Origin: Streptomyces alboflavus
GTDB taxonomy: Bacteria; Actinomycetota; Actinomycetes; Streptomycetales; Streptomycetaceae
Assembly (NCBI RefSeq): GCF_000716675.1
Contig: NZ_JNXT01000060.1
Location: 1 to 51,891, forward strand
DNA: 51,891 nt
Direction of reading: 5' to 3'
Below, one piece after another: positions 15,751-25,541 of this stretch. The notes beneath the pieces are model-generated. The model saw only the letters and a list, made by a program, of their open reading frames with translations, was not told the DNA's origin and did not search any database. Numbering within the stretch: the stretch's first letter is position 1; the number at the start of each line of letters is the position of its first letter. Both the position numbers and the translations under genes were made by a program.

Positions 15751-16677
15751 TCAGCCCTTGGTGAGGACCGAACGGGCGAAGAACAGCAGGTTCGCCGGCT
15801 TCTCCGCGAGACGGCGCATGAAGTAGCCGTACCAGTCGGTGCCGTAGGCGGTGTACACGCGCATCCGGTGGCCTTCGGCGGCGAGCCGCAGGTGCTCGTC
15901 GCTACGGATGCCGTAGAGCATCTGGAATTCGTACTCATCCAGTTTGCGCCCGGCGCGGCGCGCGAGCTCCTGGGTGATGGCGATGAGCCGCGGGTCGTGG
16001 GACCCGATCATGGGGTAGCCGGAGCCCTCCATGAGGATCTTCAGGATCCGGACGTACGCCTTGTCGATCTCGGCCTTGTCCTGGTACGCGACCTCGGCGG
16101 GCTCCTTGTAGGCGCCCTTCACGATCCGCACGCGGCTGCCGTTCGCGGCCAGGCGGCGGGCGTCGTCCTCGGTGCGGAACAGGTACGACTGGATGACGCA
16201 GCCGGTCTGCGGGAAGTCCTTCCGCAGCTCCTCGTGGATGGCGAACATCGAGTCGAGGGTGGTGTGGTCCTCGGCGTCGAGGGTGACGGTGGTGCCGATC
16301 GCGGCGGCGGCCTCGACGACCGGGCGGACGTTGGCGAGGGCCAGGTCATGGCCGTCCTCCAGCGCCTGGCCGAACATCGACAGCTTCACGGACATCTCGG
16401 CCTTCGTGCCGAGACCGAGGTCCTTGAGCCGGTCGATCAGCTCCAGGTAGGCGTCGCGCGCGGCGTGGGACTGCTCCACCGTGGTGATGTCCTCGCCCAC
16501 CACGTCCAGGGTGACCTCAAGGCCCTTGTCGGCGGCGTCGACGACGATCGGGACCACCTGGTCGACGGTCTCACCGGCGATGAAGCGGTCGACGACCTGC
16601 TTGGTGCCCGGCGCCGCCGACACGAAACGGCGCATCTGGTCACTGCGCGACGCGGCAAGGATCACGGGACCCAGCAC
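15751..16677 (-). CDS. putA: Proline dehydrogenase (monofunctional)
   Basis: 308 residues, FAD-dependent, oxidises proline to pyrroline-5-carboxylate and passes electrons to the quinone pool. Family motifs include LDAEDHTTLDSMF, RIVKGAYKEP, IGSHDPRLIA and YEFQMLYGIR. I chose the GTG at 16677 because GGAGG lies five bases upstream; a longer frame to 16743 has no ribosome site and would run through the inverted repeat in the promoter. First gene of the putA-pruA unit, divergent from the PucR regulator. Confidence 0.94.
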   Translation of the reverse strand: MLGPVILAASRSDQMRRFVSAAPGTKQVVDRFIAGETVDQVVPIVVDAADKGLEVTLDVVGEDITTVEQSHAARDAYLELIDRLKDLGLGTKAEMSVKLSMFGQALEDGHDLALANVRPVVEAAAAIGTTVTLDAEDHTTLDSMFAIHEELRKDFPQTGCVIQSYLFRTEDDARRLAANGSRVRIVKGAYKEPAEVAYQDKAEIDKAYVRILKILMEGSGYPMIGSHDPRLIAITQELARRAGRKLDEYEFQMLYGIRSDEHLRLAAEGHRMRVYTAYGTDWYGYFMRRLAEKPANLLFFARSVLTKG

Positions 16678-16706
16678 GGGCACCTCCACGGGAGTACGAG
16701 CGAGTG

Positions 16707-16742
16707 CCGTACCGACAATTTTGCGACAAAACCGGTACGACA
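16707..16742. promoter_or_regulatory. Inverted repeat with CGACA iterations, putA/PucR control region
   Basis: GCCGTACCG (ending 16714) and CGGTACGAC (from 16733) form near-perfect arms, with one mismatch, around an AT-rich centre. CGACA occurs at 16713, 16724 and 16738. This short divergent promoter region is the natural binding site for the adjacent PucR-type regulator. Confidence 0.45.
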
Positions 16743-16923
16743 CGGAGAACCACCGTGAAACTTATGGATCCGTCCGACCTTGGGCCATCGACACCTGTCA
16801 CGCATCCGTGGGCTGGATCTCAGACATATGTATGAGGGGCGGGCGGGACTGCGTGACAATGGATTCCGGACGGGCCCGGGACGGGCTGCGTACGGCACGA
16901 GTGCGAGGGAAGGGCGGCGGCGG

Positions 16924-18156
16924 GTGAAGGGCGACTACCAGGAACTGGTCGACGAGATCTCGACCCTGCTCGGCGCGCCCGCCACGCTGGAGAACCGCGA
17001 CTTCGAGCTGATCGCCTTCGGCGCGCACGACGGCGGCGACGGCCTCGACGCCCCCGACCTCGATCCGGTCAGGACCCGCTCGATCCTCACCCGCCGCTCC
17101 ACCGCCCAGGTCCGCGCCTGGTTCGAGAGCTTCGGCATCACCCGCGCCACAGGACCGGTCCGTATCCCGCCCACCCCGGAGGCGGGCGTGCACCGCGGCC
17201 GCGTCTGCCTTCCGGTACGCCATCGGGGGTTCGCGCTGGGATACGTCTGGCTGCTCGACGACGAGCCGGGCCCCACGGACGCGCAGCTCACCGCCGCCAT
17301 GGAGGTGGCCGCGCGGATCGGGGCGCTGCTCGCGGAGGAGGTCCGGGCGGGCGCCGACCTCACCCGGGAGTTCCGGGCGGCCCTGACGGCGGAGCGCGGC
17401 TGGCAGCGGGACATGACGGTGGCGGCGCTGCACACGGCGCTCGGCCCGCGCGCGGACGGGCCGCACGCCCTGGTGTGCGTGGCGCCCTGGCACGCCCCCG
17501 GCTCCCGGCGGCACTCCGGCAGCGGACCCGCGCGCACCGCCCCCGCACCGGACCCGGTCGCCGACCCGGACGACGCGCCCGCGCTGCGGACGGTGCCGGG
17601 CGCGGCGGCCCTGTGCACGGTGCCGTGGACCACGGCGCCCGGCGTCCTCGGCCAGGCGCTCGCGGTCCTGGTGCGCCTTCGGTCGGCGGACGCCCTGACG
17701 CCCGCGCTCACGGCGGCCGCCCGCCTGGCCGAGTCGGCGGGGCAGGGCGCGGCGGCCGGGGTGGCCGGGGCGCGGCGGGGGCTCGACGACCTGGGGGCGG
17801 CCTGGGGCGAGGCGACGGCGGCGGCGCGGGCGGCGCTCGCCGAACCGCGGTTCGCGCCGCTCGCGCGCTGGTCGGACATCGGGCCGTACCGGCTGCTCAC
17901 GGCGCTGCCCCCGGAGGCGGCGCGGGACGCGGCGGCCCGCGAGCTGCTCTCCCCCGCCCATCGCGAACTGGCCCGCACGGCCGAGGTGTTCCTCGACCGC
18001 GCGGGCCAGGCGGGACGGGCGGCGGCCGAGCTCGGCATCCACCGCCAGACCCTCTACTACCGCCTCTCGCGCGTGGAGCAGCTCACGAAGCTGGACCTGG
18101 ACGAGGGCGAGGACCGGCTCCTGCTCCACATGGTCCTCAAGGCGTCACGCCTGTAG
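16924..18156 (+). CDS. PucR-family transcriptional regulator, probable controller of proline catabolism
   Basis: 410 residues from a GTG at 16924 ([13 protein letters not shown]); an upstream ATG at 16828 is possible. The N-terminal region is a sensor-like domain ([13 protein letters not shown] ... [14 protein letters not shown]). The C-terminus holds the PucR helix-turn-helix: [20 protein letters not shown]. PucR proteins usually activate catabolic genes in response to the substrate. Divergence from putA-pruA and the shared repeat region make proline or P5C the likely signal; this is inference from context. Confidence 0.85.
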   Translation: MKGDYQELVDEISTLLGAPATLENRDFELIAFGAHDGGDGLDAPDLDPVRTRSILTRRSTAQVRAWFESFGITRATGPVRIPPTPEAGVHRGRVCLPVRHRGFALGYVWLLDDEPGPTDAQLTAAMEVAARIGALLAEEVRAGADLTREFRAALTAERGWQRDMTVAALHTALGPRADGPHALVCVAPWHAPGSRRHSGSGPARTAPAPDPVADPDDAPALRTVPGAAALCTVPWTTAPGVLGQALAVLVRLRSADALTPALTAAARLAESAGQGAAAGVAGARRGLDDLGAAWGEATAAARAALAEPRFAPLARWSDIGPYRLLTALPPEAARDAAARELLSPAHRELARTAEVFLDRAGQAGRAAAELGIHRQTLYYRLSRVEQLTKLDLDEGEDRLLLHMVLKASRL

Positions 18157-18171
18157 CGGACGCCTGGCCGA

Positions 18172-18795
18172 TCAGGCCTTGACCAGGTCGTCCACCGTCG
18201 GCGCGACCCGGCCGAACAGGTCGCCGATCGTGGCCAGCGCGGCGGTGTGCAGGGCCGCCGCGGGCAGGGCGGCGCCGTCGGTGTCGGCGAGGGTGCGGGT
18301 GGCGGTGGCCTCGGCGACGACGGTGGGCCGGTAGCCGAGGTTGAAGGCCCCCTGGGCGGTGAAGGTGACGCACATGTGCGTCATGAACCCGGCGAGCACA
18401 AGATCCGCGCCCGCCTCGACGCCCAGCTCACCGAGGACCTCCTGGAGCCGGGTGTCGTGGAAGGAGTTCGGGAACTGCTTGACCACGACGGGCTCCCCGT
18501 CGACGGGGGCGACCTCGTCGCAGATGGCGCCGATCTCCGCGCGGATGTCGTACGGGGTGCCTTCTCCCCCGTCGTTCACGATGTGGACCACGGGGATCCG
18601 GGCGGCGCGGGCGGCGGCGAGGAGCCGGGCCCCGGCGGCGAGCGCCTCGCTCGCGCCCTCCAGCTCCATCACGCCGGTGGTGTACGTGTTCTGGTAGTCG
18701 ATCAGGACGAGGGTGGTGTCACCGAGCCGGGGCAGCTCGGCCTCCAGGCCGATCACCTGACGGAGGGTGGCGGAGGGCTGCGTGGGAGCGGTCAT
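18172..18795 (-). CDS. Isochorismatase-like cysteine hydrolase
   Basis: 207 residues with the catalytic triad of the cysteine hydrolase/nicotinamidase branch: D33 (VLIDYQN), K106 (VVVKQFPN) and C142 (FMTHMCVTF). It hydrolyses an amide or vinyl ether bond in an unknown small molecule. It lies 146 bp downstream of, and in the same direction as, a GlxA-type regulator, a common pairing in Streptomyces. Start MTAPTQPSAT; GAAAGGAA lies just upstream. Confidence 0.88.
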   Translation of the reverse strand: MTAPTQPSATLRQVIGLEAELPRLGDTTLVLIDYQNTYTTGVMELEGASEALAAGARLLAAARAARIPVVHIVNDGGEGTPYDIRAEIGAICDEVAPVDGEPVVVKQFPNSFHDTRLQEVLGELGVEAGADLVLAGFMTHMCVTFTAQGAFNLGYRPTVVAEATATRTLADTDGAALPAAALHTAALATIGDLFGRVAPTVDDLVKA

Positions 18796-18941
18796 GAGGG
18801 GGTTCCTTTCGAGGTGGGTACGTGGCGGGCGCGCGGGCACGGCGAAGCCGCACGGCTCGCGTGAGTGCCCCGGTGCCCGGGTTCGGTCGGTGAGAGCGGT
18901 GCCGGATCCGGCGGCCCGGATCGTGGTGCGGAAGCGGCGGG

Positions 18942-19949
18942 TCAGGTCGCGGTGCGAAAGCGGCGGCGATAGGCCGCGGGGGTCGTGTCGATCTGCTTGC
19001 GCAGCGCCCGGTGCAGGGTCTCCACGGAGCCGAACCCGCTGGCGGCGGCGACCCGTTCCAGGGGTTCGTCGGTGCTTTCGAGGAGGCGGCGGGCCGCCTC
19101 CACCCGGACGGCCTCGACGTAGGCGGCGGGTCCGGTGCCGGTCTCCTGGCGGAAGACCCGCGCGAAGTGCCGTTCGCTGAGGGCCATCCGCCCGGCGAGC
19201 GCCCCCGCCGACAGGTCGGCGTCGAGGTGCTCCGCGATGTACGTCCGCAGCTCCTCGATGTCCCGCCGGGACGCGGGCGGCCGGCTCAGCGGTACGGAGA
19301 ACTGGCTCTGCCCGCCCTGACGCTTGAGGTACATCACCAGTTGCCGGGCCACCGTGAGGGCGACCTCCTCGCCCAGGTCCTCGGCGACCAGGGCGAGCGC
19401 CAGATCCATGCAGGCGCTGATGCCCGCCCCGGTCCACACCCGCCCGGACCGCACGAAGATCGGGTCGGCGTCGACCGTCACCTCCGGGTGTTCGGCGGCG
19501 AGTTGGGCGGCGGTGGACCAGTGGGTGGTCACCCGCTTCCCGTCGAGCAGCCCCGCAGCGGCGAGGACGTGCGCGCCGACGCACACCGACGCGACCCGCC
19601 GGGCGCCGGGCGCGGTCTCCTTCACCCACGCCACGACGTCCTGGTCGATCCGGGCGACCGGGCCTTCGGGAAGCATGTCGACGGCGCCGGGCACGAGCAG
19701 CGTGTCGATGACACCGCCGCCCCCGCGCGCCCCGCCGCCGCCGACCTCGGCGAACGAGAGGTCGGCGAGGAGCCGCACCCCCGCCGACGTGGTGACGGCG
19801 CCGCCGGTCGGCCCCGCAAGCTGCACGTCGTAGCCCGCGCGGCCGCCGGTCTCGCGGTTGGCCAGCGCGAACACCTCGGCCGGGCCGGTCACGTCGAGCA
19901 GGTCGACGTCCGGGAAGACCGCGATGACGATGCGTCGGGAACGGGGCAT
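18942..19949 (-). CDS. GlxA-family regulator: DJ-1/PfpI domain plus AraC helix-turn-helix
   Basis: 335 residues. The N-terminal DJ-1/PfpI-like amidotransferase fold (IVIAVFPDVDLLDVTGPAEV to ~residue 190) carries the nucleophile-elbow sequence ASVCVGAHVLAAAGLL. The C-terminal AraC DNA-binding domain has both helix-turn-helices (LAGRMALSERHFARVFRQE and VAAASGFGSVETLHRAL). It probably regulates the cysteine hydrolase just downstream. The start MPRSRRIVIA was chosen over an ATG 11 codons upstream because homologous sequence begins there. Confidence 0.9.
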   Translation of the reverse strand: MPRSRRIVIAVFPDVDLLDVTGPAEVFALANRETGGRAGYDVQLAGPTGGAVTTSAGVRLLADLSFAEVGGGGARGGGGVIDTLLVPGAVDMLPEGPVARIDQDVVAWVKETAPGARRVASVCVGAHVLAAAGLLDGKRVTTHWSTAAQLAAEHPEVTVDADPIFVRSGRVWTGAGISACMDLALALVAEDLGEEVALTVARQLVMYLKRQGGQSQFSVPLSRPPASRRDIEELRTYIAEHLDADLSAGALAGRMALSERHFARVFRQETGTGPAAYVEAVRVEAARRLLESTDEPLERVAAASGFGSVETLHRALRKQIDTTPAAYRRRFRTAT

Positions 19950-20001
19950 GGACTTATCGTCGCCCGCGCCCCGCACATCCACAATGACGGGCTTCTGTCA
20001 C

Positions 20002-20041
20002 ATCCGGACACGCGCGTGCGCCAGGAATCCGGACACGCGCG
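20002..20041. repeat. Direct repeat ATCCGGACACGCGCG
   Basis: Two copies 25 bp apart (from 20002 and from 20027) upstream of the GlxA-type gene; the second abuts the TetR stop codon. Possibly binding sites, possibly a simple duplication. Confidence 0.5.
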
Positions 20042-20043
20042 CG

Positions 20044-20637
20044 TCAGGAGTCCGGGCCGGGCGCCCCCGCCCGCGCCATCACCCGCCGCAGCCCCTCCGT
20101 CAGCTGCGCCGCGTCCGTCGCCGAGTCCGGGTCGAAGAGCCACTGCACCATGAGCCCGTTGAGCAGCGTCGTATAGAGCCGCCCCTCGGCCTCCAGGACG
20201 TCGTCGGGCAGCCGGTCCTCGTCGATGCCGAGGATCAGCGCGGCCAACCCCGCGCGCCCCTCCTTCTGCGCCTTGACGACCAGTTCGCGCACGCCGGGCA
20301 GCCGGTCGCCGTGGGTGATGAACTCCATGGTGAGCACCCACACCCCGCGCGCCTGAGGGAACGTACGGATGACGTTCCCCCACACCTCCTGGAACCGCTC
20401 CAGGGACCCGCCGGGCGCCTCGCCGGCCCCGGCCGCCGGGCCGAAGGCGTCGCCGATGGACTCGATGAGCGCGATGTAGGCCTGCGCGAGCAGCGCGTCC
20501 TTGGAGCCGTAGTGGTAGCCGATCGACGCGAGGTTCGTCCCCGACTCCTTGACGATGTCGCGGGCCGTGGTGCGCACGAACCCCTTCTCCAGCAGGCAGC
20601 GCTTGGCGCCTTCCAGCAGATCCTCACGGTGTCCCAT
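20044..20637 (-). CDS. TetR-family repressor of the adjacent MFS exporter
   Basis: 197 residues. The helix-turn-helix lies at residues ~22-50 (TTARDIVKESGTNLASIGYH) in the common order after an amphipathic helix; the effector domain resembles TetR_C of AcrR-like proteins (WVLTMEFITHGDRLPGVR). It is divergent from the EmrB/QacA exporter gene, with phased 13-bp repeats between them that are its likely operators. The ligand is presumably a compound exported by the pump. Confidence 0.92.
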   Translation of the reverse strand: MGHREDLLEGAKRCLLEKGFVRTTARDIVKESGTNLASIGYHYGSKDALLAQAYIALIESIGDAFGPAAGAGEAPGGSLERFQEVWGNVIRTFPQARGVWVLTMEFITHGDRLPGVRELVVKAQKEGRAGLAALILGIDEDRLPDDVLEAEGRLYTTLLNGLMVQWLFDPDSATDAAQLTEGLRRVMARAGAPGPDS

Positions 20638-20668
20638 GCGCCAACCCTACCCACGATCCAGACACCTG

Positions 20669-20746
20669 TCCCACACGATCGTCCCACACGCCCGTCCTAC
20701 ACGCACGTCCCATACGCTCGTACTAGACAGTTGTTTTATACGCTCG
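20669..20746. promoter_or_regulatory. Six in-phase 13-bp repeats, candidate TetR operator array
   Basis: Units of 13 bp run without gaps: TCCCACACGATCG, TCCCACACGCCCG, TCCTACACGCACG, TCCCATACGCTCG, TACTAGACAGTTG (weak) and TTTTATACGCTCG. The last two overlap the exporter promoter. Confidence 0.65.
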
Positions 20747-20762
20747 TACAGTCCCGCTCATG
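20724..20762 (+). promoter_or_regulatory. Leaderless promoter of the MFS exporter
   Basis: TAGACA (20724-20729), 17-bp spacer, TACAGT (20747-20752), seven bases, then ATG at 20760. The geometry implies that transcription starts at or next to the start codon. Confidence 0.65.
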
Positions 20763-22364
20763 CCTACGAACCCACCCCCGGCCCCGCAGCCGCCGCAGCC
20801 CGTGACCACCACGCCCGTCCCCGCCCGCGCGGGCCGCAAGGAGTGGACGGCGCTCGCCGTCCTGATGCTTCCGCTGCTGCTCGTCTCGATGGACGTCTCG
20901 GTCCTGTACTTCGCGGTCCCCGCGATCAACGCCGACCTGGAGCCCACCGGCACCCAGCAGCTGTGGATCTTCGACATCTACGCCTTCGTGCTGGCCGGGC
21001 TGCTCATGACCATGGGCTCGCTCGGCGACCGCGTGGGCCGCCGCAAGCTGCTCCTGTGCGGCGCCGCCGCGTTCGGCGCGGCCTCCCTGACCGCCGCGTA
21101 CGCGAGCAGCCCCGAACTCCTCATCGCCGCCCGCGCCGTCCTCGGCATCGGCGGTGCCACGCTGATGCCGTCCACGCTGGCCCTGGTCCGCACCCTGTTC
21201 CGCGATCCCGGTCAGCGCGCGACGGCGATCGGCATCTGGTCCGGAGTCCTGGTCGCGGGTGTCGCGCTCGGCTCGGTGCTCAGCGGGCTGCTCGTCGAGT
21301 TCTTCTGGTGGGGCTCGGTGTTCCTGGTGAACCTGCCCGCGATGGCGCTGCTCCTGGCGCTCGCGCCGGTCCTCATCCCGGAGTCAAGGGACCCGCGCCC
21401 GGGCCGCTTCGACGTCCTGAGCGTGCCCCTCTCCCTGGCGGCGGTGCTCCCCGTCGTCTACGGCCTCAAGGAGATCCCCTCCGAGGGCCCGCGTCCGCAG
21501 TACGTCGTGTCGATCGCCGTGGGCCTCGTCTTCGCCCTCCTCTTCGTGCACCGCCAGCGCACGGCCACGTCACCGCTGATCTCCCCCGCCCTGTTCCGCC
21601 GGGCACGCGGCTTCGGCCCCGCCGTCGCCCTCAACCTCGTCTCGTCGTTCGCGGTGATGGGTTCGGCGTACTTCACGACGCAGTACCTGCAGTCCGTGCT
21701 CGGCAAGAGCGCGCTGGAGGCGGCCCTGTGGGCGCTGCTCCCCTCGGTCCTCATCGGCTGCGGGGCGCCGGTCGCGACGGCGCTGGTGCGGCGGGGCGTG
21801 GACCGGGCGTACGTGGTCGCGGGCGGCTTCGGCGTCGCCGCGTGCGGGTACGGGCTGCTGTTCCTCGCGGACACCGACGCGCTGTGGACGGTGCTCGCCG
21901 GGGCGGGCGTGCTCGCCTGCGGCACGGTCGTCGTCGGCTCCCGACTGACCGACCTGGCCCTCGGGTCCGCGCCCGCCGAGAAGGCCGGGGCGGCGGCGTC
22001 GCTCATGGAGACCGGGCAGGAGTTCGGCGGGGCGCTCGGGATGGCCGTCCTCGGGTCGGTCGGCACCGGCGTGTACCGGCACGAGATGCCGTCGGGGGCG
22101 CCGACGGAGGCCCGCGAGACCCTCGGCGGCGCGCTGGCCGCCGCCGGTCATCTGCCGTCACCGGCGGCCGACGCCCTCACCGCGGCGGCGCGTTCGGCGT
22201 TCACCAGCGGCATGCATGTCGCTGCGCTGGTGGGGGCGGGGGTGCTGCTCACTGCGGCGGGGGTGGCGGCGGGGGCGCTGCGCGGAGCCTTCCCCAAGCC
22301 CGCCCCTTCCCGATCCTGGGGCTCCGCCCCAGACCCCGCTCCTCAAACGCCGGAGGGGCTATAG
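20760..22364 (+). CDS. EmrB/QacA-type MFS multidrug exporter, 14 TM
   Basis: 534 residues with about 14 hydrophobic helices. Motif A is GSLGDRVGRRKLLLCG; motif C-like ALGSVLSGLLVEFFWWGSVF follows. DHA2 proteins export cationic or amphipathic drugs by proton antiport. The divergent TetR gene is the presumed repressor. The last ~25 residues (GAFPKPAPSRSWGSAPDPAP...) are encoded by a reverse copy of the Streptomyces intergenic repeat and are unlike any transporter tail, so the ancestral stop codon was probably further upstream. Confidence 0.93.
   Translation: MPTNPPPAPQPPQPVTTTPVPARAGRKEWTALAVLMLPLLLVSMDVSVLYFAVPAINADLEPTGTQQLWIFDIYAFVLAGLLMTMGSLGDRVGRRKLLLCGAAAFGAASLTAAYASSPELLIAARAVLGIGGATLMPSTLALVRTLFRDPGQRATAIGIWSGVLVAGVALGSVLSGLLVEFFWWGSVFLVNLPAMALLLALAPVLIPESRDPRPGRFDVLSVPLSLAAVLPVVYGLKEIPSEGPRPQYVVSIAVGLVFALLFVHRQRTATSPLISPALFRRARGFGPAVALNLVSSFAVMGSAYFTTQYLQSVLGKSALEAALWALLPSVLIGCGAPVATALVRRGVDRAYVVAGGFGVAACGYGLLFLADTDALWTVLAGAGVLACGTVVVGSRLTDLALGSAPAEKAGAAASLMETGQEFGGALGMAVLGSVGTGVYRHEMPSGAPTEARETLGGALAAAGHLPSPAADALTAAARSAFTSGMHVAALVGAGVLLTAAGVAAGALRGAFPKPAPSRSWGSAPDPAPQTPEGL
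22296..22361 (-). repeat. Streptomyces intergenic repeat, reverse copy, overlapping the exporter 3' end
   Basis: On the minus strand it reads TAGCCCCTCCGGCGTTTGAGG then AGCGGGGTCTGGGGCGGAGC, the hallmark sequence. It supplies the exporter's last codons and stop. Confidence 0.8.
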
Positions 22365-22408
22365 ACAGCGCCGCTGCGGCACCGTTTTAGCCCGTCCGGC
22401 GATTGAGG
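22341..22408. terminator. Bidirectional terminator built from two opposed repeat copies
   Basis: CCTCAAACGCCGGAGGGGCT (22341-22360) and TAGCCCGTCCGGCGATTGAG (22388-22407) are 19/21 complementary over their full 21-bp extent; a small GCCGC-T-GCGGC hairpin lies between. It separates the converging exporter and serA genes. Confidence 0.65.
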
Positions 22409-22430
22409 ACGAGGCGCGGAGCGCCGATTC
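22384..22430 (+). repeat. Streptomyces intergenic repeat, forward copy
   Basis: GTTTTAGCCCGTCCGGCGAT... continuing through GAGGACGAGGCGCGGAGCGC. It matches the copy at 10828 apart from one indel and two substitutions, and faces the reverse copy that ends 22361. Confidence 0.85.
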
Positions 22431-22478
22431 GGGGGAGGCTGTCCCACCCGCACGGGACACCCACCCCCGGTCGGAGCC

Positions 22479-24083
22479 CTAGTCCGCCAGGTTCACCGAC
22501 CGGGCCGAGGTCGCCCCGGTCTCCTCCGCCAGCTCCGCGAGGACCGGCTGCGGCACCGTGTCGTCGACGGTGAGGACGGCGAGCGCCTCGCCCCCGACGT
22601 CAGCGCGAGCGACCTGCATCCCGGCGATGTTGATCCCGGCCTCGCCGAGGACACGCCCGACGGTGCCGACGACACCGGGCCGGTCGGCGTAGCGAAGGAC
22701 GACCATGTGGTCGGCGAGCGCGAGATCGACGTCGTAGTCGCCGACGGCCACGATCTTCTGGTGGTGCTTGGGCCCGGCGAGCGTGCCGGACACGGCGATC
22801 TCCTCGCCGTCGCCGAGGGTGCCCCGCACGGTGACGACGTTGCGGTGGTCGGGCGACTCGGAGGAGGTCGTGAGGCGCACCTCGACACCGCGCTCCTGGG
22901 CGAAGAGGGGGGCGTTGACGTACGACACGGTCTCGTCGACGACGTCCTCGAACACGCCCTTGAGGGCGGAGAGTTCGAGCACCTTGACGTCGTGCTGGGT
23001 GATCTCGCCGTACACCTCGACGTCGAGCCGCGCGGCGACCTCGCCCGCGAGGGCGGTGAAGATCCGGCCGAGCTTCTCGGCGAGGGGCAGCCCGGGGCGC
23101 ACGTCCTCGGCGATGACGCCGCCCTGGACGTTCACGGCGTCCGGCACCAGCTCACCGGCGAGGGCGAGCCGGACGGACTTGGCGACGGAGATGCCCGCCT
23201 TCTCCTGGGCCTCGTCGGTGGACGCGCCGAGGTGCGGGGTGCAGACGACCTGGTCGAGCTCGAAGAGCGGGGAGTCGGTGCACGGCTCCTTGGCGTACAC
23301 GTCGAGTCCGGCGCCCGCGACGCGGCCCTCCTTGAGGGCGGAGTACAGCGCCTCCTCGTCGACGATGCCGCCGCGCGCGGCGTTGACGATGCGCACGGAC
23401 GGCTTGACCTTGTGCAGCGCGTCGTCGCCGATGAGGCCGAGGGTCTCGGGGGTCTTCGGCAGGTGCACGGTGATGAAGTCGGAGACTTCGAGGAGCTCGT
23501 CGAGGGAGAGGACCTTCACGCCCATCTGGGCGGCGCGCGCGGGCTGCACGTACGGGTCGTAGGCGACGACCTTCATGCCGAAGGCGCTCATGCGCTGGGC
23601 GACGAGCGCGCCGATGCGGCCGAGGCCGACGACGCCGAGCGTCTTCTCGGCCAGCTCCACGCCGGTGTACTTGGAGCGCTTCCACTCGCCGTTCTTCAGG
23701 GCGGTGTTGGCCTGCGGGATGTTACGCGCGGTGGCGACGAGCAGACCGCAGGCCAGCTCGGCGGCGGTGACGATGTTCGAGGTGGGCGCGTTCACCACCA
23801 TGACGCCCGCCTTCGTGGCGGCGGAGACGTCGACGTTGTCGAGGCCCACGCCCGCGCGGGCGACGACCTTCAGCTTGGGGGCGGCGGCGATGGCCTCGGC
23901 GTCGACCTTGGTCGCGGAGCGGACCAGGACGGCGTCGACGTCGGCGATGGCGGGCAGCAGTTCGGCGCGGTCCGCGCCGTTGCAGTGCCGGATCTCGAAG
24001 TCCGGGCCCAGCGCGTCGACAGTCGCGGGCGACAGCTCTTCAGCGATGAGTACGACCGGTTTGCCGGTGGCAGCAGTGCTCAC
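22479..24083 (-). CDS. serA: D-3-phosphoglycerate dehydrogenase
   Basis: 534 residues, first step of serine synthesis (3-phosphoglycerate to phosphohydroxypyruvate, NAD). Substrate/NAD domain features: RAGVGLDNVDVSAAT, NAPTSNIVTAAELA, GVVGLGRIGALVAQRM, NAARGGIVDEEAL, VCTPHLGASTDEAQ. Residues ~320-450 are the intervening domain of the long (type I) SerA, and a C-terminal ACT domain (HMVVLRYADRPGVVGTVGRV) suggests serine feedback. The GTG at 24083 is used because GAGGA lies six bases upstream. It is downstream of ilvBNC but separated by a terminator and a promoter. Confidence 0.96.
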   Translation of the reverse strand: MSTAATGKPVVLIAEELSPATVDALGPDFEIRHCNGADRAELLPAIADVDAVLVRSATKVDAEAIAAAPKLKVVARAGVGLDNVDVSAATKAGVMVVNAPTSNIVTAAELACGLLVATARNIPQANTALKNGEWKRSKYTGVELAEKTLGVVGLGRIGALVAQRMSAFGMKVVAYDPYVQPARAAQMGVKVLSLDELLEVSDFITVHLPKTPETLGLIGDDALHKVKPSVRIVNAARGGIVDEEALYSALKEGRVAGAGLDVYAKEPCTDSPLFELDQVVCTPHLGASTDEAQEKAGISVAKSVRLALAGELVPDAVNVQGGVIAEDVRPGLPLAEKLGRIFTALAGEVAARLDVEVYGEITQHDVKVLELSALKGVFEDVVDETVSYVNAPLFAQERGVEVRLTTSSESPDHRNVVTVRGTLGDGEEIAVSGTLAGPKHHQKIVAVGDYDVDLALADHMVVLRYADRPGVVGTVGRVLGEAGINIAGMQVARADVGGEALAVLTVDDTVPQPVLAELAEETGATSARSVNLAD

Positions 24084-24195
24084 GTGAGTCCTCACTAGTC
24101 CAATGCAGACGGCCGTCCCGGCGGCCGCAGGCGGTGGAGGTGGCTACCGCGTGGAAGACGCACGACGCTGTGGGCCTGACGCGAATGTGGTTTGC

Positions 24196-24251
24196 AGTGT
24201 AGTGGCGCGTCCGGGTGCCTTATACGCCTCACTGGAAGGATCACCCGGACG
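24196..24251 (-). promoter_or_regulatory. serA promoter region with inverted repeat
   Basis: A minus-strand TACACT (24201-24196) is a fair -10 box. Just upstream, CGTCCGGGTG (24208-24217) and CACCCGGACG (24242-24251) are perfect 10-bp arms; adjoining CCTT and AAGG extend the symmetry. The repeat would cover the -35 region, so it may be an operator; part-terminator function for upstream transcription is the alternative. Confidence 0.4.
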
Positions 24252-24294
24252 TGGCTGGCCGCGACGGACAACAGAATCAGCCCCTCATGGGGGT

Positions 24295-24353
24295 CCCCCC
24301 TGCTCCTTAAGAGCTTGGGGGAGATTGAGGAGCGGGGTCCGGGGCAGAGCCCC
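24295..24353. repeat. Composite Streptomyces intergenic repeat downstream of ilvC
   Basis: CCCCCCTGCTC / GAGCTTGGGGG forms a hairpin (24295-24321) and is followed by ATTGAGGAGCGGGGTCCGGG and GCAGAGCCCC, another variant of the element seen at 22296 and 10828. Confidence 0.7.
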
Positions 24354-24372
24354 GAGGCGGTGCTACGGCCGA

Positions 24373-24401
24373 GGGGGCCGGGGCAATCGGCCCCGACCCC
24401 C
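24373..24401 (-). terminator. ilvC terminator
   Basis: GGGGGCCGGGGC and GCCCCGACCCCC pair with one mismatch around a 5-nt loop, 12 bp beyond the ilvC stop codon. Confidence 0.65.
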
Positions 24402-24413
24402 GTCGACGTAGCC

Positions 24414-25541
<1,128 letters not shown>

